The notes beneath the pieces are model-generated. The model was not told where the DNA came from. It searched no databases and saw only the letters and a program-made list of their open reading frames with translations. Positions 57,023-64,000 of a DNA stretch of 64,000 nt are shown here, piece by piece. Numbering within the stretch: the stretch's first letter is position 1; each line of letters begins with the position of its first letter. The stretch comes from Streptomyces bungoensis (GTDB lineage: Bacteria > Actinomycetota > Actinomycetes > Streptomycetales > Streptomycetaceae). The position numbers and the translations under genes are program-made. Where the stretch lies: positions 185,166 through 249,165 of the forward strand of contig NZ_KQ948851.1 in assembly GCF_001514215.1 (NCBI RefSeq), in the 5' to 3' direction.

Positions 57023-59152
57023 CTACGCCGGGACGCTCGCCACACCCGGCGCCAGGAACGGCTTCCCGTTCACCCGCTCCGAGACGCCCTCGCGGTCCAG
57101 GTACGGCGTGATGCCGCCCAGGTGGAAGGGCCAGCCGGCGCCGGTGATCAGGCACAGGTCGATGTCCTGGGCCTCGGCGACGACGCCCTCCTCGAGCATC
57201 AGGCCGATCTCCTGCGCCACCGCGTCGAGCACCCGGGCCCGCACCTGCTCCTCCGTCAGGGCGACGTCGCCCTGCTTCAGCAGCGCCGCGACCTCCGGGT
57301 CCAGCTCCGGCTTGCCGCTGTCGTAGACGTAGAAGCCGCGCTTGCCCGCCTTGACGACGGCCGCGAGGTTCGGGGAGACCGTGAAGCGGTCCGGGAAGGC
57401 CCGGTTGAGGGTCTCCGAGACGTGCAGGCCGATGGCCGGGCCGACCAGCTCCAGCAGGACCAGCGGGGACATCGGCAGACCGAGCGGCTCGACCGCCTTC
57501 TCCGCGACCTCGACCGGGGTGCCCTCGTCGATGACGTTCTGGATCTCGCCCATGAAGCGGGTCAGGATGCGGTTCACGACGAACGCCGGGGCGTCCTTGA
57601 CGAGGACCGCGGTCTTCTTCAGCTTCTTGGCCACCGCGAACGCGGTCGCGAGCGACGCGTCGTCGGTCTGCTCACCGCGGACGATCTCCAGCAGCGGCAG
57701 GACCGCGACCGGGTTGAAGAAGTGGAAGCCGACGACCCGCTCGGGGTGCTTCAGCTTCGACGCCATCTCCGTCACCGACAGGGAGGAGGTGTTGGTGGCG
57801 AGGATCGCGTGGGCCGGGGCGACCGCCTCGACCTCGGCGAAGACCTGCTGCTTGACGCCGATCTCCTCGAACACCGCCTCGATGACGAAGTCGGCGTCCG
57901 CGAAGCCCTCGGCCTTGTCCAGCACACCGGTCACCAGGGCCTTGAGGCGGTTGGCCTTGTCCTGGTTGATACGGCCCTTGCCGAGCAGCTTGTCGATCTC
58001 GGCGTGGACGTAGCCCACACCCTTGTCGATGCGCTCCTGGTCGATGTCGGTCAGCACGACCGGCACCTCCAGGCGGCGCAGGAACAGCAGGGCGAGCTGG
58101 CTGGCCATCAGGCCGGCGCCGACGACGCCGACCTTGGTGACCGGGCGGGCCAGGTTCTTGTCCGGGGCGCCGGCGGGACGCTTGCCGCGCTTCTGGACGA
58201 GGTTGAACGAGTAGATGCCGGCGCGCAGTTCGCCGCCCATGATCAGGTCCGCGAGGGCCTGGTCCTCGGCGTCGTAGCCCCGCTGCAGGTCGCCGTCCTT
58301 GGCGGCCGCGATGATGTCCAGGGCGCGGTAGGCGGCCGGGGCCGCACCGTGCACCTTGGAGTCCGCGACGAAGCGGCCCCGGGCGACGGCCTGGTCCCAG
58401 GCCTCGCCGCGGTCGATGGCCGGGCGCTCGACGGCGATCTCGCCCTTGAGGACGGCCGCCGTCCAGATCAGCGACTGCTCGAGGAAGTCGGCGCCCTCGA
58501 AGATCGCGTCGGCGATCCCGAGCTCGTAGACCTGCTTGCCCTTGAGCTGCTTGTTCTGGTTGAGGCTGTTCTCGATGATGACCGAGACGGCCTTGTCGGC
58601 GCCGATCAGGTTCGGCAGCAGCGCGCAGCCGCCCCAGCCGGGGACGAGGCCGAGGAAGACCTCGGGCAGCGAGAACGCCGGGATCGCCGCGGAGACGGTC
58701 CGGTAGGAGCAGTGCAGGCCGACCTCGACGCCGCCGCCCATCGCCGCGCCGTTGTAGTAGGCGAAGGTGGGCACGGCCAGCTTGGACAGGCGCTTGAAGA
58801 CCTCGTGGCCGCCCTTGCCGATGGCCAGCGCGTCCTCGTGCCTGGTGAGCAGCTCGACGCCCTTGAGGTCGGCGCCGACCGCGAAGATGAACGGCTTGCC
58901 GGTGATGCCGACGCCGACGATGTCGCCGTCCGCGGCCTCCTTCTCGACCTGGTCGACGGCGGTGTTCAGGTTCGCCAGCGAGGCCGGGCCGAAGGTGGTC
59001 GGCTTGGTGTGGTCCAGGCCGTTGTCCAGGGTGATGAGCGCGAAACGCCCGGCGCCCAGGGGCAGGTCGAAGTGGCGTACGTGCGCCTGCGTGACGACCT
59101 CGTCCGGGAACAGCTCGGCCGCGCCCTTCAGGAGTTCAGCGGTGGTGCTCAC
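57023..59152 (-). CDS. fadB: fatty-acid oxidation multifunctional enzyme (enoyl-CoA hydratase / 3-hydroxyacyl-CoA dehydrogenase)
   Basis: A 709-residue beta-oxidation alpha subunit. The N-terminal crotonase half (about 1-300) has FIFAVGADLKGVE, then YYNGAAMGGGVEVGLHC and SLPEVFLGLVPGWGG. The dehydrogenase half (about 335-700) has the NAD loop VGVVGAGLMASQLA and HFFNPVAVLPLLEIV. The dehydrogenase glycine motif reads GAGLMAS where GAGxMGx is usual. GTG 59152 overlaps the fadA stop by 4 nt. With FadA it completes each turn of beta-oxidation. Confidence 0.95.
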   Translation of the reverse strand: MSTTAELLKGAAELFPDEVVTQAHVRHFDLPLGAGRFALITLDNGLDHTKPTTFGPASLANLNTAVDQVEKEAADGDIVGVGITGKPFIFAVGADLKGVELLTRHEDALAIGKGGHEVFKRLSKLAVPTFAYYNGAAMGGGVEVGLHCSYRTVSAAIPAFSLPEVFLGLVPGWGGCALLPNLIGADKAVSVIIENSLNQNKQLKGKQVYELGIADAIFEGADFLEQSLIWTAAVLKGEIAVERPAIDRGEAWDQAVARGRFVADSKVHGAAPAAYRALDIIAAAKDGDLQRGYDAEDQALADLIMGGELRAGIYSFNLVQKRGKRPAGAPDKNLARPVTKVGVVGAGLMASQLALLFLRRLEVPVVLTDIDQERIDKGVGYVHAEIDKLLGKGRINQDKANRLKALVTGVLDKAEGFADADFVIEAVFEEIGVKQQVFAEVEAVAPAHAILATNTSSLSVTEMASKLKHPERVVGFHFFNPVAVLPLLEIVRGEQTDDASLATAFAVAKKLKKTAVLVKDAPAFVVNRILTRFMGEIQNVIDEGTPVEVAEKAVEPLGLPMSPLVLLELVGPAIGLHVSETLNRAFPDRFTVSPNLAAVVKAGKRGFYVYDSGKPELDPEVAALLKQGDVALTEEQVRARVLDAVAQEIGLMLEEGVVAEAQDIDLCLITGAGWPFHLGGITPYLDREGVSERVNGKPFLAPGVASVPA

Positions 59153-60369
59153 TTGTCGCCTCCGTCGAAGTGCGGGTTCTCCCAGATGACCGTCGCGCCC
59201 ATGCCGAAGCCGACGCACATGGTGGTCAGGCCGTAGCGGACGTGCGGCTGCTCCTCGAACTGGCGGGCCAGCTGGGTCATCAGCCGGACGCCGGAGGAGG
59301 CGAGCGGGTGGCCGAAGGCGATCGCGCCGCCGTACTGGTTGACGCGCTCGTCGTCGTCCGCGATGCCGTAGTGGTCGAGGAAGGCCAAGACCTGGACGGC
59401 GAAGGCCTCGTTGATCTCGAAGAGGTTGATGTCCTCGATGGACAGGCCCGCCTTGGCGAGGGCCTTCTCCGTGGCGGGGATGGGGCCGTAGCCCATGACC
59501 TCCGGCTCGACGCCCGCGAAGGCGTACGACACCAGGCGCATCTTGACCGGCAGGCCGTTCTCGCGGGCGAAGTCCTCGCTCGCGATGATCGAGGCGGTGG
59601 CGCCGTCGTTCAGGCCGGCCGCGTTGCCGGCGGTGACCCGGCCGTGGACGCGGAACGGGGTCTTGAGACCGGAGAGGTTCTCCAGGGTCGTGCCCGGGCG
59701 CATCGGCTCGTCGGCGGTGACCAGGCCCCAGCCCGTCTCGCCGGCCTCGGGGCTGGTGCGGCGCACCGAGACCGGCACCAGGTCGGCCTGGATCTTGCCG
59801 TTGGCGTACGCCTTGGCGGCCTTCTCCTGGGAGCGCACCGCGTACTCGTCGGCGCGCAGCTTGGTGATGTGCGGGTAGCGGTCGTGCAGGTTCTCCGCCG
59901 TCATGCCCATGAACAGGGCCGACTCGTCGACCAGCTTCTCGCTGACGAACCGGGGGTTCGGGTCCACGCCCTCGCCCATCGGGTGGCGGCCCATGTGCTC
60001 GACACCGCCGGCGATGACGGCGTCGTACGCGCCGAACGCGATCGAGCCCGCCGTGGTCGTCACGGCGGTCAGCGCGCCCGCGCACATGCGGTCGATGGAG
60101 TAGCCGGGGACCGACTGGGGGAGACCGGCCAGGATGCCCGCGGTGCGGCCGAGGGTCAGGCCCTGGTCGCCGATCTGCGTGGTCGCGGCGATGGCGACCT
60201 CGTCGATCTTCTTCGGGTCCAGGCCGGGGTTGCGGCGCAGCAGCTCCCGGATCGCCTTGACGACAAGGTCGTCGGCACGGGTCTCGTGGTAGATGCCCTT
60301 CGGGCCCGCCTTGCCGAACGGGGTGCGGACGCCGTCGACGAAGACGACGTCCCTGACGGTACGAGGCAC
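59149..60369 (-). CDS. fadA: acetyl-CoA acyltransferase (thiolase)
   Basis: A 406-residue thiolase cleaving 3-ketoacyl-CoA. The nucleophilic cysteine is in SIDRMCAGALTAV (about residue 92), followed by the late motifs NEAFAVQ, GHPLASSG and TMCVGFGMGATV with the second catalytic cysteine. GTG 60369 follows GGAGGAGA. First gene of the fadA-fadB operon. Two palindromes at 60398-60411 and 60419-60439 sit in its promoter region, as expected for a TetR-type acyl-CoA-sensing repressor encoded elsewhere. Confidence 0.95.
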   Translation of the reverse strand: MPRTVRDVVFVDGVRTPFGKAGPKGIYHETRADDLVVKAIRELLRRNPGLDPKKIDEVAIAATTQIGDQGLTLGRTAGILAGLPQSVPGYSIDRMCAGALTAVTTTAGSIAFGAYDAVIAGGVEHMGRHPMGEGVDPNPRFVSEKLVDESALFMGMTAENLHDRYPHITKLRADEYAVRSQEKAAKAYANGKIQADLVPVSVRRTSPEAGETGWGLVTADEPMRPGTTLENLSGLKTPFRVHGRVTAGNAAGLNDGATASIIASEDFARENGLPVKMRLVSYAFAGVEPEVMGYGPIPATEKALAKAGLSIEDINLFEINEAFAVQVLAFLDHYGIADDDERVNQYGGAIAFGHPLASSGVRLMTQLARQFEEQPHVRYGLTTMCVGFGMGATVIWENPHFDGGDK

Positions 60370-60397
60370 GTTGGCTCTCCTCCAGGGTGCGGGACGC

Positions 60398-60439
60398 TGA
60401 GCGCTTGCTCATCACCATGCTACTTGTGAGTAATGTAGC
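60398..60439. promoter_or_regulatory. two palindromes upstream of fadA
   Basis: TGAGC-GCTT-GCTCA (60398-60411) and GCTAC-N11-GTAGC with inner TACT-TGTG-AGTA (60419-60439) lie 29 to 70 bp upstream of the fadA start. The first resembles operators of TetR-type regulators of acyl-CoA genes. No such regulator is in the window. Confidence 0.45.
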
Positions 60440-60571
60440 TGCACAGCCCTCCCCGGTGGAGCGGCGAAGGTCACACCTCCGGCGGAGCCGGCCGGGTCGG
60501 AGCCGTCCCGGGATTGTGGCGTGATCTCACCGTCGCCCGGCATCCCGCGCGGAGCGACCGGGTGAACCGGG

Positions 60572-61858
60572 TCAGGCGCTCCTGGCGGACAGCGCGGCCA
60601 CCAGCACCGGGGTGACCAGCTCCACCTGCCACTGCCGCGCCCCGTACCCGGCCAGGGCGGCCTGGACGGACGCCGCGTCGGCGGTCGGCGGCTCCCAGCA
60701 GATCCGCCGCACGGTGTCCGGCGAGACCAGGTTCTCCTGCGGCATGCCCAGCCGCTCCGCCAGCGCCGACACCCCCGCCCGGGCGGTGGACAGCCGGGCC
60801 GCGGCGGCGGGGTCCTTGTCGGCCCAGGCGCGCGGCGGGGGCGGTCCCGTCACCTGCTGGCCGGGCTGGGGCAGCCCGGACTCCGGCAGGGCCCGGGCCC
60901 GGTCGACGGCCGTCTGCCACTGCTCCAGCTGCCGCCGGCCCATGCGGTGCCCGAACCCGTTCAGCGCGGCCAGCGCGTGCACGTTCGGCGGCAGGGCCAG
61001 CGCGGCCTCCACGATGGCCGCGTCGCTGAGCACCTTGCCCGGCGAGACGTCCCGGCGCTGCGCGATCCGGTCCCGCGTCTCCCACAGCTCCCGCACGACG
61101 GCCAGCTGGCGGCGCCGGCGCACCTTGTGCATGCCCGAGGTGCGGCGCCAGGGGTCCTTGCGCGGCTCGGCCGGCGGCGCGGCCGCGATCGCGTCGAACT
61201 CCTGCCGCGCCCACTCCAGCTTGCCCTGCCGGTCCAGCTCCTTCTCCAGCGCGTCGCGCAGGTCGACGAGGAGCTCGACGTCCAGGGCCGCGTAGCGCAG
61301 CCACGGATCGGGCAGCGGCCGGGTCGACCAGTCGACGGCGGAGTGGCCCTTCTCCAGGACGAAGCCGAGGACCCCCTCGACCATGGCGCCGAGGCCGACC
61401 CGGGGGAACCCGGCGAGCCGCCCGGCCAGCTCGGTGTCGAACAGGGCGGCCGGCAGCATGCCTATCTCGCGCAGGCAGGGCAGGTCCTGGGTGGCCGCGT
61501 GCAGCACCCACTCGGCGCCGGTCAGGGCCTCGCCGAGGCCGGACAGGTCGGGACAGGCGACGGGGTCGATCAGCGCGGTGCCGGCGCCCTCGCGGCGCAG
61601 CTGCACCAGGTAGGCGCGCTGGCCGTAGCGGTAGCCGGACGCGCGCTCGGCGTCGACGGCGACGGGGCCGGAGCCGGCGGCGAAGGCGGCGACCACCTCC
61701 GCGAGGGCCGTCCCGTCGGCGATCACCGGCGGAATGCCCTCGCGGGGTTCGAGCAACGGAACCGGCGTCCCCGTCACAGAAGACCCCGCGTCGTCCGGAG
61801 GGGTGCCTCCGGTGATACGCAGGGAACTGTCTGCTGCGGTGTCTTGGGCGTCGGTCAC
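60572..61858 (-). CDS. rnd: ribonuclease D (DEDD exonuclease with HRDC domain)
   Basis: A 428-residue 3'-5' exoribonuclease. The DEDD catalytic set is visible as VAVDAERASGY, HAATQDLPCL, LFDTELAGRL and YAALDVELLVDL; the final tyrosine variant is DEDDy. An HRDC domain (about 230-310; VRELWETRDRIAQRRDV) and a C-terminal helical extension follow. The N-terminal 45 residues are a low-complexity tail. It acts in tRNA and other RNA 3'-end maturation. Separated from whiI by two hairpins. Confidence 0.92.
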   Translation of the reverse strand: MTDAQDTAADSSLRITGGTPPDDAGSSVTGTPVPLLEPREGIPPVIADGTALAEVVAAFAAGSGPVAVDAERASGYRYGQRAYLVQLRREGAGTALIDPVACPDLSGLGEALTGAEWVLHAATQDLPCLREIGMLPAALFDTELAGRLAGFPRVGLGAMVEGVLGFVLEKGHSAVDWSTRPLPDPWLRYAALDVELLVDLRDALEKELDRQGKLEWARQEFDAIAAAPPAEPRKDPWRRTSGMHKVRRRRQLAVVRELWETRDRIAQRRDVSPGKVLSDAAIVEAALALPPNVHALAALNGFGHRMGRRQLEQWQTAVDRARALPESGLPQPGQQVTGPPPPRAWADKDPAAAARLSTARAGVSALAERLGMPQENLVSPDTVRRICWEPPTADAASVQAALAGYGARQWQVELVTPVLVAALSARSA

Positions 61859-61887
61859 CTGTCAAGGGTATCCGTGCGGGGAAGGAG

Positions 61888-61915
61888 CCCGTCGACGGAA
61901 CGTTCCGCCGACGGG
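61888..61915. terminator. 28-bp inverted repeat between whiI and rnd
   Basis: CCCGTCGACGGAAC and GTTCCGCCGACGGG match in 13 of 14 pairs. Placed 30 bp upstream of rnd, it may be a second whiI terminator or an rnd operator. Confidence 0.5.
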
Positions 61916-61954
61916 CGCCGGGGGGTCGTAAACCAGTCACTGCGGTGAAAGTTC

Positions 61955-61974
61955 CCGGTCACAGGAGTGACCGG
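61955..61974 (-). terminator. terminator after whiI
   Basis: CCGGTCAC and GTGACCGG form a perfect 8-bp stem with an AGGA tetraloop, 45 nt past the whiI stop codon. Confidence 0.7.
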
Positions 61975-62018
61975 CGTTGCGCCGGGCGGCCCTCCCGCGC
62001 GGGGTCGGTCGGGACAGG

Positions 62019-62678
62019 TCAGTGGATGATTCCGGTACGCAGGGCCACGGCCACCATGCCGGCGCGGTCGCCCGTGCCGAGCTTGCGGGCGATGCGGGCG
62101 AGGTGGCTCTTGACGGTCAGGGCGGACAGGCCCATCGAGACGCCGATCGCCTTGTTCGACTGGCCCTCCGCGACCAGCCGCAGCACCTCGACCTCGCGTC
62201 CGGACAGTTCTCGGTAGCCGCCCGGGTGGCTCGGGGCACCCGGGGGGCGGCGGTGCATACGGGCGGCGGCGCCGAGGGGAGCGGCGCCGGGCCGGCTGGG
62301 GAGCCCGATGTTGGTGCGGGTGCCGGTGACGACGTAGCCCTTGACCCCGCCCGCCAGGGCGTTGCGGACGGCGCCGATGTCGTCGGCGGCGGACAGCGCC
62401 AGCCCGTTGGGCCAGCCGGCGGCGCGGGTCTCGGACAGCAGCGTCAGGCCGGAGCCGTCGGGCAGGTGGACGTCGGCGACACAGATGTCGCGGGGATTGC
62501 CGATACGGGGACGGGCCTCGGCGACGGACGAGGCTTCGATGACGTCGCGCACGCCGAGCGCCCACAGATGCCGGGTGACGGTGGAACGGACGCGCGGGTC
62601 GGCCACCACCACCATGGCGGTGGGTTTGTTCGGGCGGTAGGCGACCAGGCTTGCGGGCTGCTCGAGGAGAACGGACAC
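62019..62678 (-). CDS. whiI: sporulation response regulator WhiI (atypical receiver, LuxR-type HTH)
   Basis: A 219-residue orphan response regulator, nearly identical in my recollection to S. coelicolor WhiI, needed for late aerial-hypha sporulation. The receiver (about 20-120) keeps Asp69 in VADVHLPDGSG but has ADPR instead of an acidic pair at 26-27, and Thr118 where the switch lysine should be, so normal phosphorylation is unlikely. The LuxR-type HTH (about 153-215) has LSGREVEVLRLVAEGQSNK. WhiI is known to act as a heterodimer with BldM. GTG 62678 follows GGAGGCC. A WhiG-type promoter lies at 62757-62784. Confidence 0.96.
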   Translation of the reverse strand: MSVLLEQPASLVAYRPNKPTAMVVVADPRVRSTVTRHLWALGVRDVIEASSVAEARPRIGNPRDICVADVHLPDGSGLTLLSETRAAGWPNGLALSAADDIGAVRNALAGGVKGYVVTGTRTNIGLPSRPGAAPLGAAARMHRRPPGAPSHPGGYRELSGREVEVLRLVAEGQSNKAIGVSMGLSALTVKSHLARIARKLGTGDRAGMVAVALRTGIIH

Positions 62679-62756
62679 CAGGCCTCCTGGGTGGGGGGAC
62701 GGGGCCGGCTTGTGGGGAAGAAGCCGGGACGAACCGTGCTTTCAAGGTCACAGTCG

Positions 62757-62784
62757 TCTTCGGCAGCAAACCCGTCCGCCTTTA
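62757..62784 (-). promoter_or_regulatory. sigma-WhiG promoter of whiI
   Basis: On the minus strand TAAA (62784-62781), 16 bp, then GCCGAAGA (62764-62757) matches the WhiG/motility-sigma consensus TAAA-N15/16-GCCGATAA. whiI is a known direct WhiG target. Confidence 0.8.
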
Positions 62785-62960
62785 GAGAATGATCACGATC
62801 TAGTGAGTAACAATTCGTGCAATTCGGACACTCGATCGATCATTCGAGGATCGAGCCGCTTCGAGTCGATGCCATTCGAGTGCGGAAAGTGGCCGTATCG
62901 ACAAAGAGATGGTCAACGCGACGTGCCGGAGGACGACTCCGTCGGGAAACGGCGGTCAGG
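62785..62960. promoter_or_regulatory. low-GC upstream region of whiI with repeated TCGA/TTCG blocks
   Basis: This gene-free stretch contains ATTCG, CTCGATCGATC, ATTCGAGGATCGAG, CTTCGAGTCGA and ATTCGAG in about 80 bp (62811-62885). The cluster of short inverted elements suits a developmental regulator binding upstream of the WhiG promoter, possibly WhiI or BldM themselves. No gene is seen. Confidence 0.35.
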
Positions 62961-63638
62961 TCACCGGGACTGCGGATCCCTGCGCTGCGGCAGGGTGACG
63001 ACCGAGGCGTCGCCCGGACCGGCCGGCGGCAGCCCGGCGACCTGGGCCAGCAGATCGCACCACGAGGCCAGATGCGCCCCGGTGTCCGGTGCCCCGCCCA
63101 GACCCTCCCGGGGCGTCCAGGAGGCCCGGATCTCGATCTGCGAGGCGGGCGGGCGCTCGGACAGCCCGCCGAAGTAGTGCGAGCTCGCGCGGGTGACCGT
63201 CCCGCTCGGCTCGCCGTACGTCAGCCCGCGCGCCTGCAGCGCGCCGGTCAGCCACGACCAGCACACCTCCGGCAGCAGCGGGTCCGCCGCCATCTCCGGC
63301 TCCAGCTCCGCGCGCACCAGCGTCACCAGCCGGAACGTCCCGCGCCAGGCGTCGTGCCCGGCCGGGTCGTGCAGCAGCACCAGCCGGCCGTCGGCCAGCT
63401 CCTGGTCGCCGTCGGCCACCACGGCCTCCAGCGCGTGGGCGAACGGGGCGAGCCGCTGCGGGGCGGGCGTGGTCTCCACCTCCACCTGCGGCCGCAGCCG
63501 CGCGCCGCGCAGGGACTCGACCGCGGCACGGAAGGCCGGCGGTCCGGACACCCCGGAGGGCCGGTCCGCCTCCCCGGTGTCCTTCGCGTCGTCCGTTCCG
63601 TCAGCGCCGTCCGACATTCGTCCCTGAGCCGCAGCCAT
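62961..63638 (-). CDS. DUF3000 family protein
   Basis: A 225-residue cytosolic actinobacterial protein of unknown function. Recognisable parts are [19 protein letters not shown] near the N-terminus and [33 protein letters not shown] and [17 protein letters not shown] later. In Streptomyces it always sits between whiI and hemE. ATG 63638 is taken; ATG 63617 (MSDGAD) has the better AGGGACG site and may be the true start. The first 30 residues are acidic and low-complexity. Confidence 0.82.
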   Translation of the reverse strand: MAAAQGRMSDGADGTDDAKDTGEADRPSGVSGPPAFRAAVESLRGARLRPQVEVETTPAPQRLAPFAHALEAVVADGDQELADGRLVLLHDPAGHDAWRGTFRLVTLVRAELEPEMAADPLLPEVCWSWLTGALQARGLTYGEPSGTVTRASSHYFGGLSERPPASQIEIRASWTPREGLGGAPDTGAHLASWCDLLAQVAGLPPAGPGDASVVTLPQRRDPQSR

Positions 63639-63770
63639 GCGGGAAGGGTAAGGGAGCCGGTGCCCGGTGCCGGGCTAGACACCCCGCTCCGTTTCCGCCC
63701 CGCCGTCCAGGGATTCGCCGAACACCTGACGGCCGGCGTGCGCCGAACGGTGTCGTGCGAGACTTGCCCC

Positions 63771-64000
63771 GTGACCGCGAACGACACTCCCACCGGCCGG
63801 CAGCCGGCAGCGACGTACGACAGCGCCTTCCTCCGGGCGTGCAGGCGCGAGCCCGTGCCGCACACCCCCGTGTGGTTCATGCGCCAGGCCGGCCGCTCCC
63901 TGCCCGAGTACCGCAAGGTGCGCGAGGGCATCCCGATGCTCGAGTCCTGCATGCGGCCTGAGCTGGTCACCGAGATCACCCTGCAGCCGGTGCGCCGGCA
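63771..64000 (+). CDS. hemE: uroporphyrinogen decarboxylase, 5' part (runs off the window)
   Basis: The first 76 codons are present: after a 15-residue tail, [20 protein letters not shown] leads to the diagnostic [14 protein letters not shown], then EITLQPVRR at the window edge. HemE decarboxylates uroporphyrinogen III to coproporphyrinogen III in haem synthesis. GTG 63771 is divergent from the DUF3000 gene with about 130 bp between. No frameshift in the visible part. Confidence 0.95.
   Translation, partial: MTANDTPTGRQPAATYDSAFLRACRREPVPHTPVWFMRQAGRSLPEYRKVREGIPMLESCMRPELVTEITLQPVRR

Overview
The window is high-GC actinobacterial DNA with Streptomyces codon use (third positions almost always G or C), many GTG starts, strong GGAGG ribosome sites and frequent 4-nt stop/start overlaps. 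From about 17.6 kb to the right edge the gene order matches, from memory, the Streptomyces coelicolor core region SCO5998 to SCO6031: murA2, aconitase, a sugar ABC transporter (ngcEFG type), the ROK regulator rok7B7, xylFGH, dxs, an amino-acid permease, an LCP/Stealth glycopolymer locus, fadB-fadA, ribonuclease D, whiI, a DUF3000 gene and hemE. The left 17 kb is accessory and partly decayed.

Layout. 0-4 kb: two divergent glycosyltransferases and an MFS pump fragment. 3.9-6.0 kb: a TetR divergon (TetR versus cupin plus alpha/beta hydrolase) with clustered inverted repeats. 6.2-7.6 kb: a secreted GH62 arabinofuranosidase. 7.9-10.2 kb: a PAS-GAF-SpoIIE phosphatase. 10.5-12.0 kb: a broken permease facing a broken aldose epimerase. 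12.2-15.4 kb: flavin reductase, HAD phosphatase, cupin, zinc-free quinone oxidoreductase. 15.5-17.6 kb: an XRE regulator, a 129-bp duplicate of its 5' end, an isolated 21-bp palindrome and a frameshifted membrane-protein gene. 17.7-25.4 kb: an HTH-MurA fusion, a DUF4236 gene, aconitase and a second, membrane-bound SpoIIE phosphatase. 25.5-40.4 kb: a carbohydrate block (AA10 LPMO under a perfect CebR box, GH92 mannosidase, ngcEFG, rok7B7, xylFGH). 40.5-46 kb: dxs, amino-acid permease, NYN protein, a hypothetical. 46-57 kb: LCP ligase divergent from a six-gene operon with three tandem Stealth paralogues. 57-64 kb: fatty-acid oxidation, RNase D, whiI and the start of hemE.

How it fits together. 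The 25-40 kb block reads as plant and chitin or mannan sugar sensing, cleavage and import, under separate CebR-type, LacI-type and ROK controls. The GH62 and LPMO genes each carry one TTA codon near the 5' end, which predicts bldA control of both secreted enzymes. The most unusual unit is the glycopolymer operon at 47.5-57 kb: two Stealth phosphotransferases with intact motifs flank a third copy that has lost every catalytic acidic motif, followed by a glycosyltransferase with a long C-terminal extension, an SGNH hydrolase and an endonuclease/exonuclease/phosphatase-fold protein. I read this as a phosphodiester-linked cell-wall or capsule polymer system, with the divergent LCP protein as the likely ligase. 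No tRNA, rRNA, insertion sequence, attachment site, origin or CRISPR array was seen.
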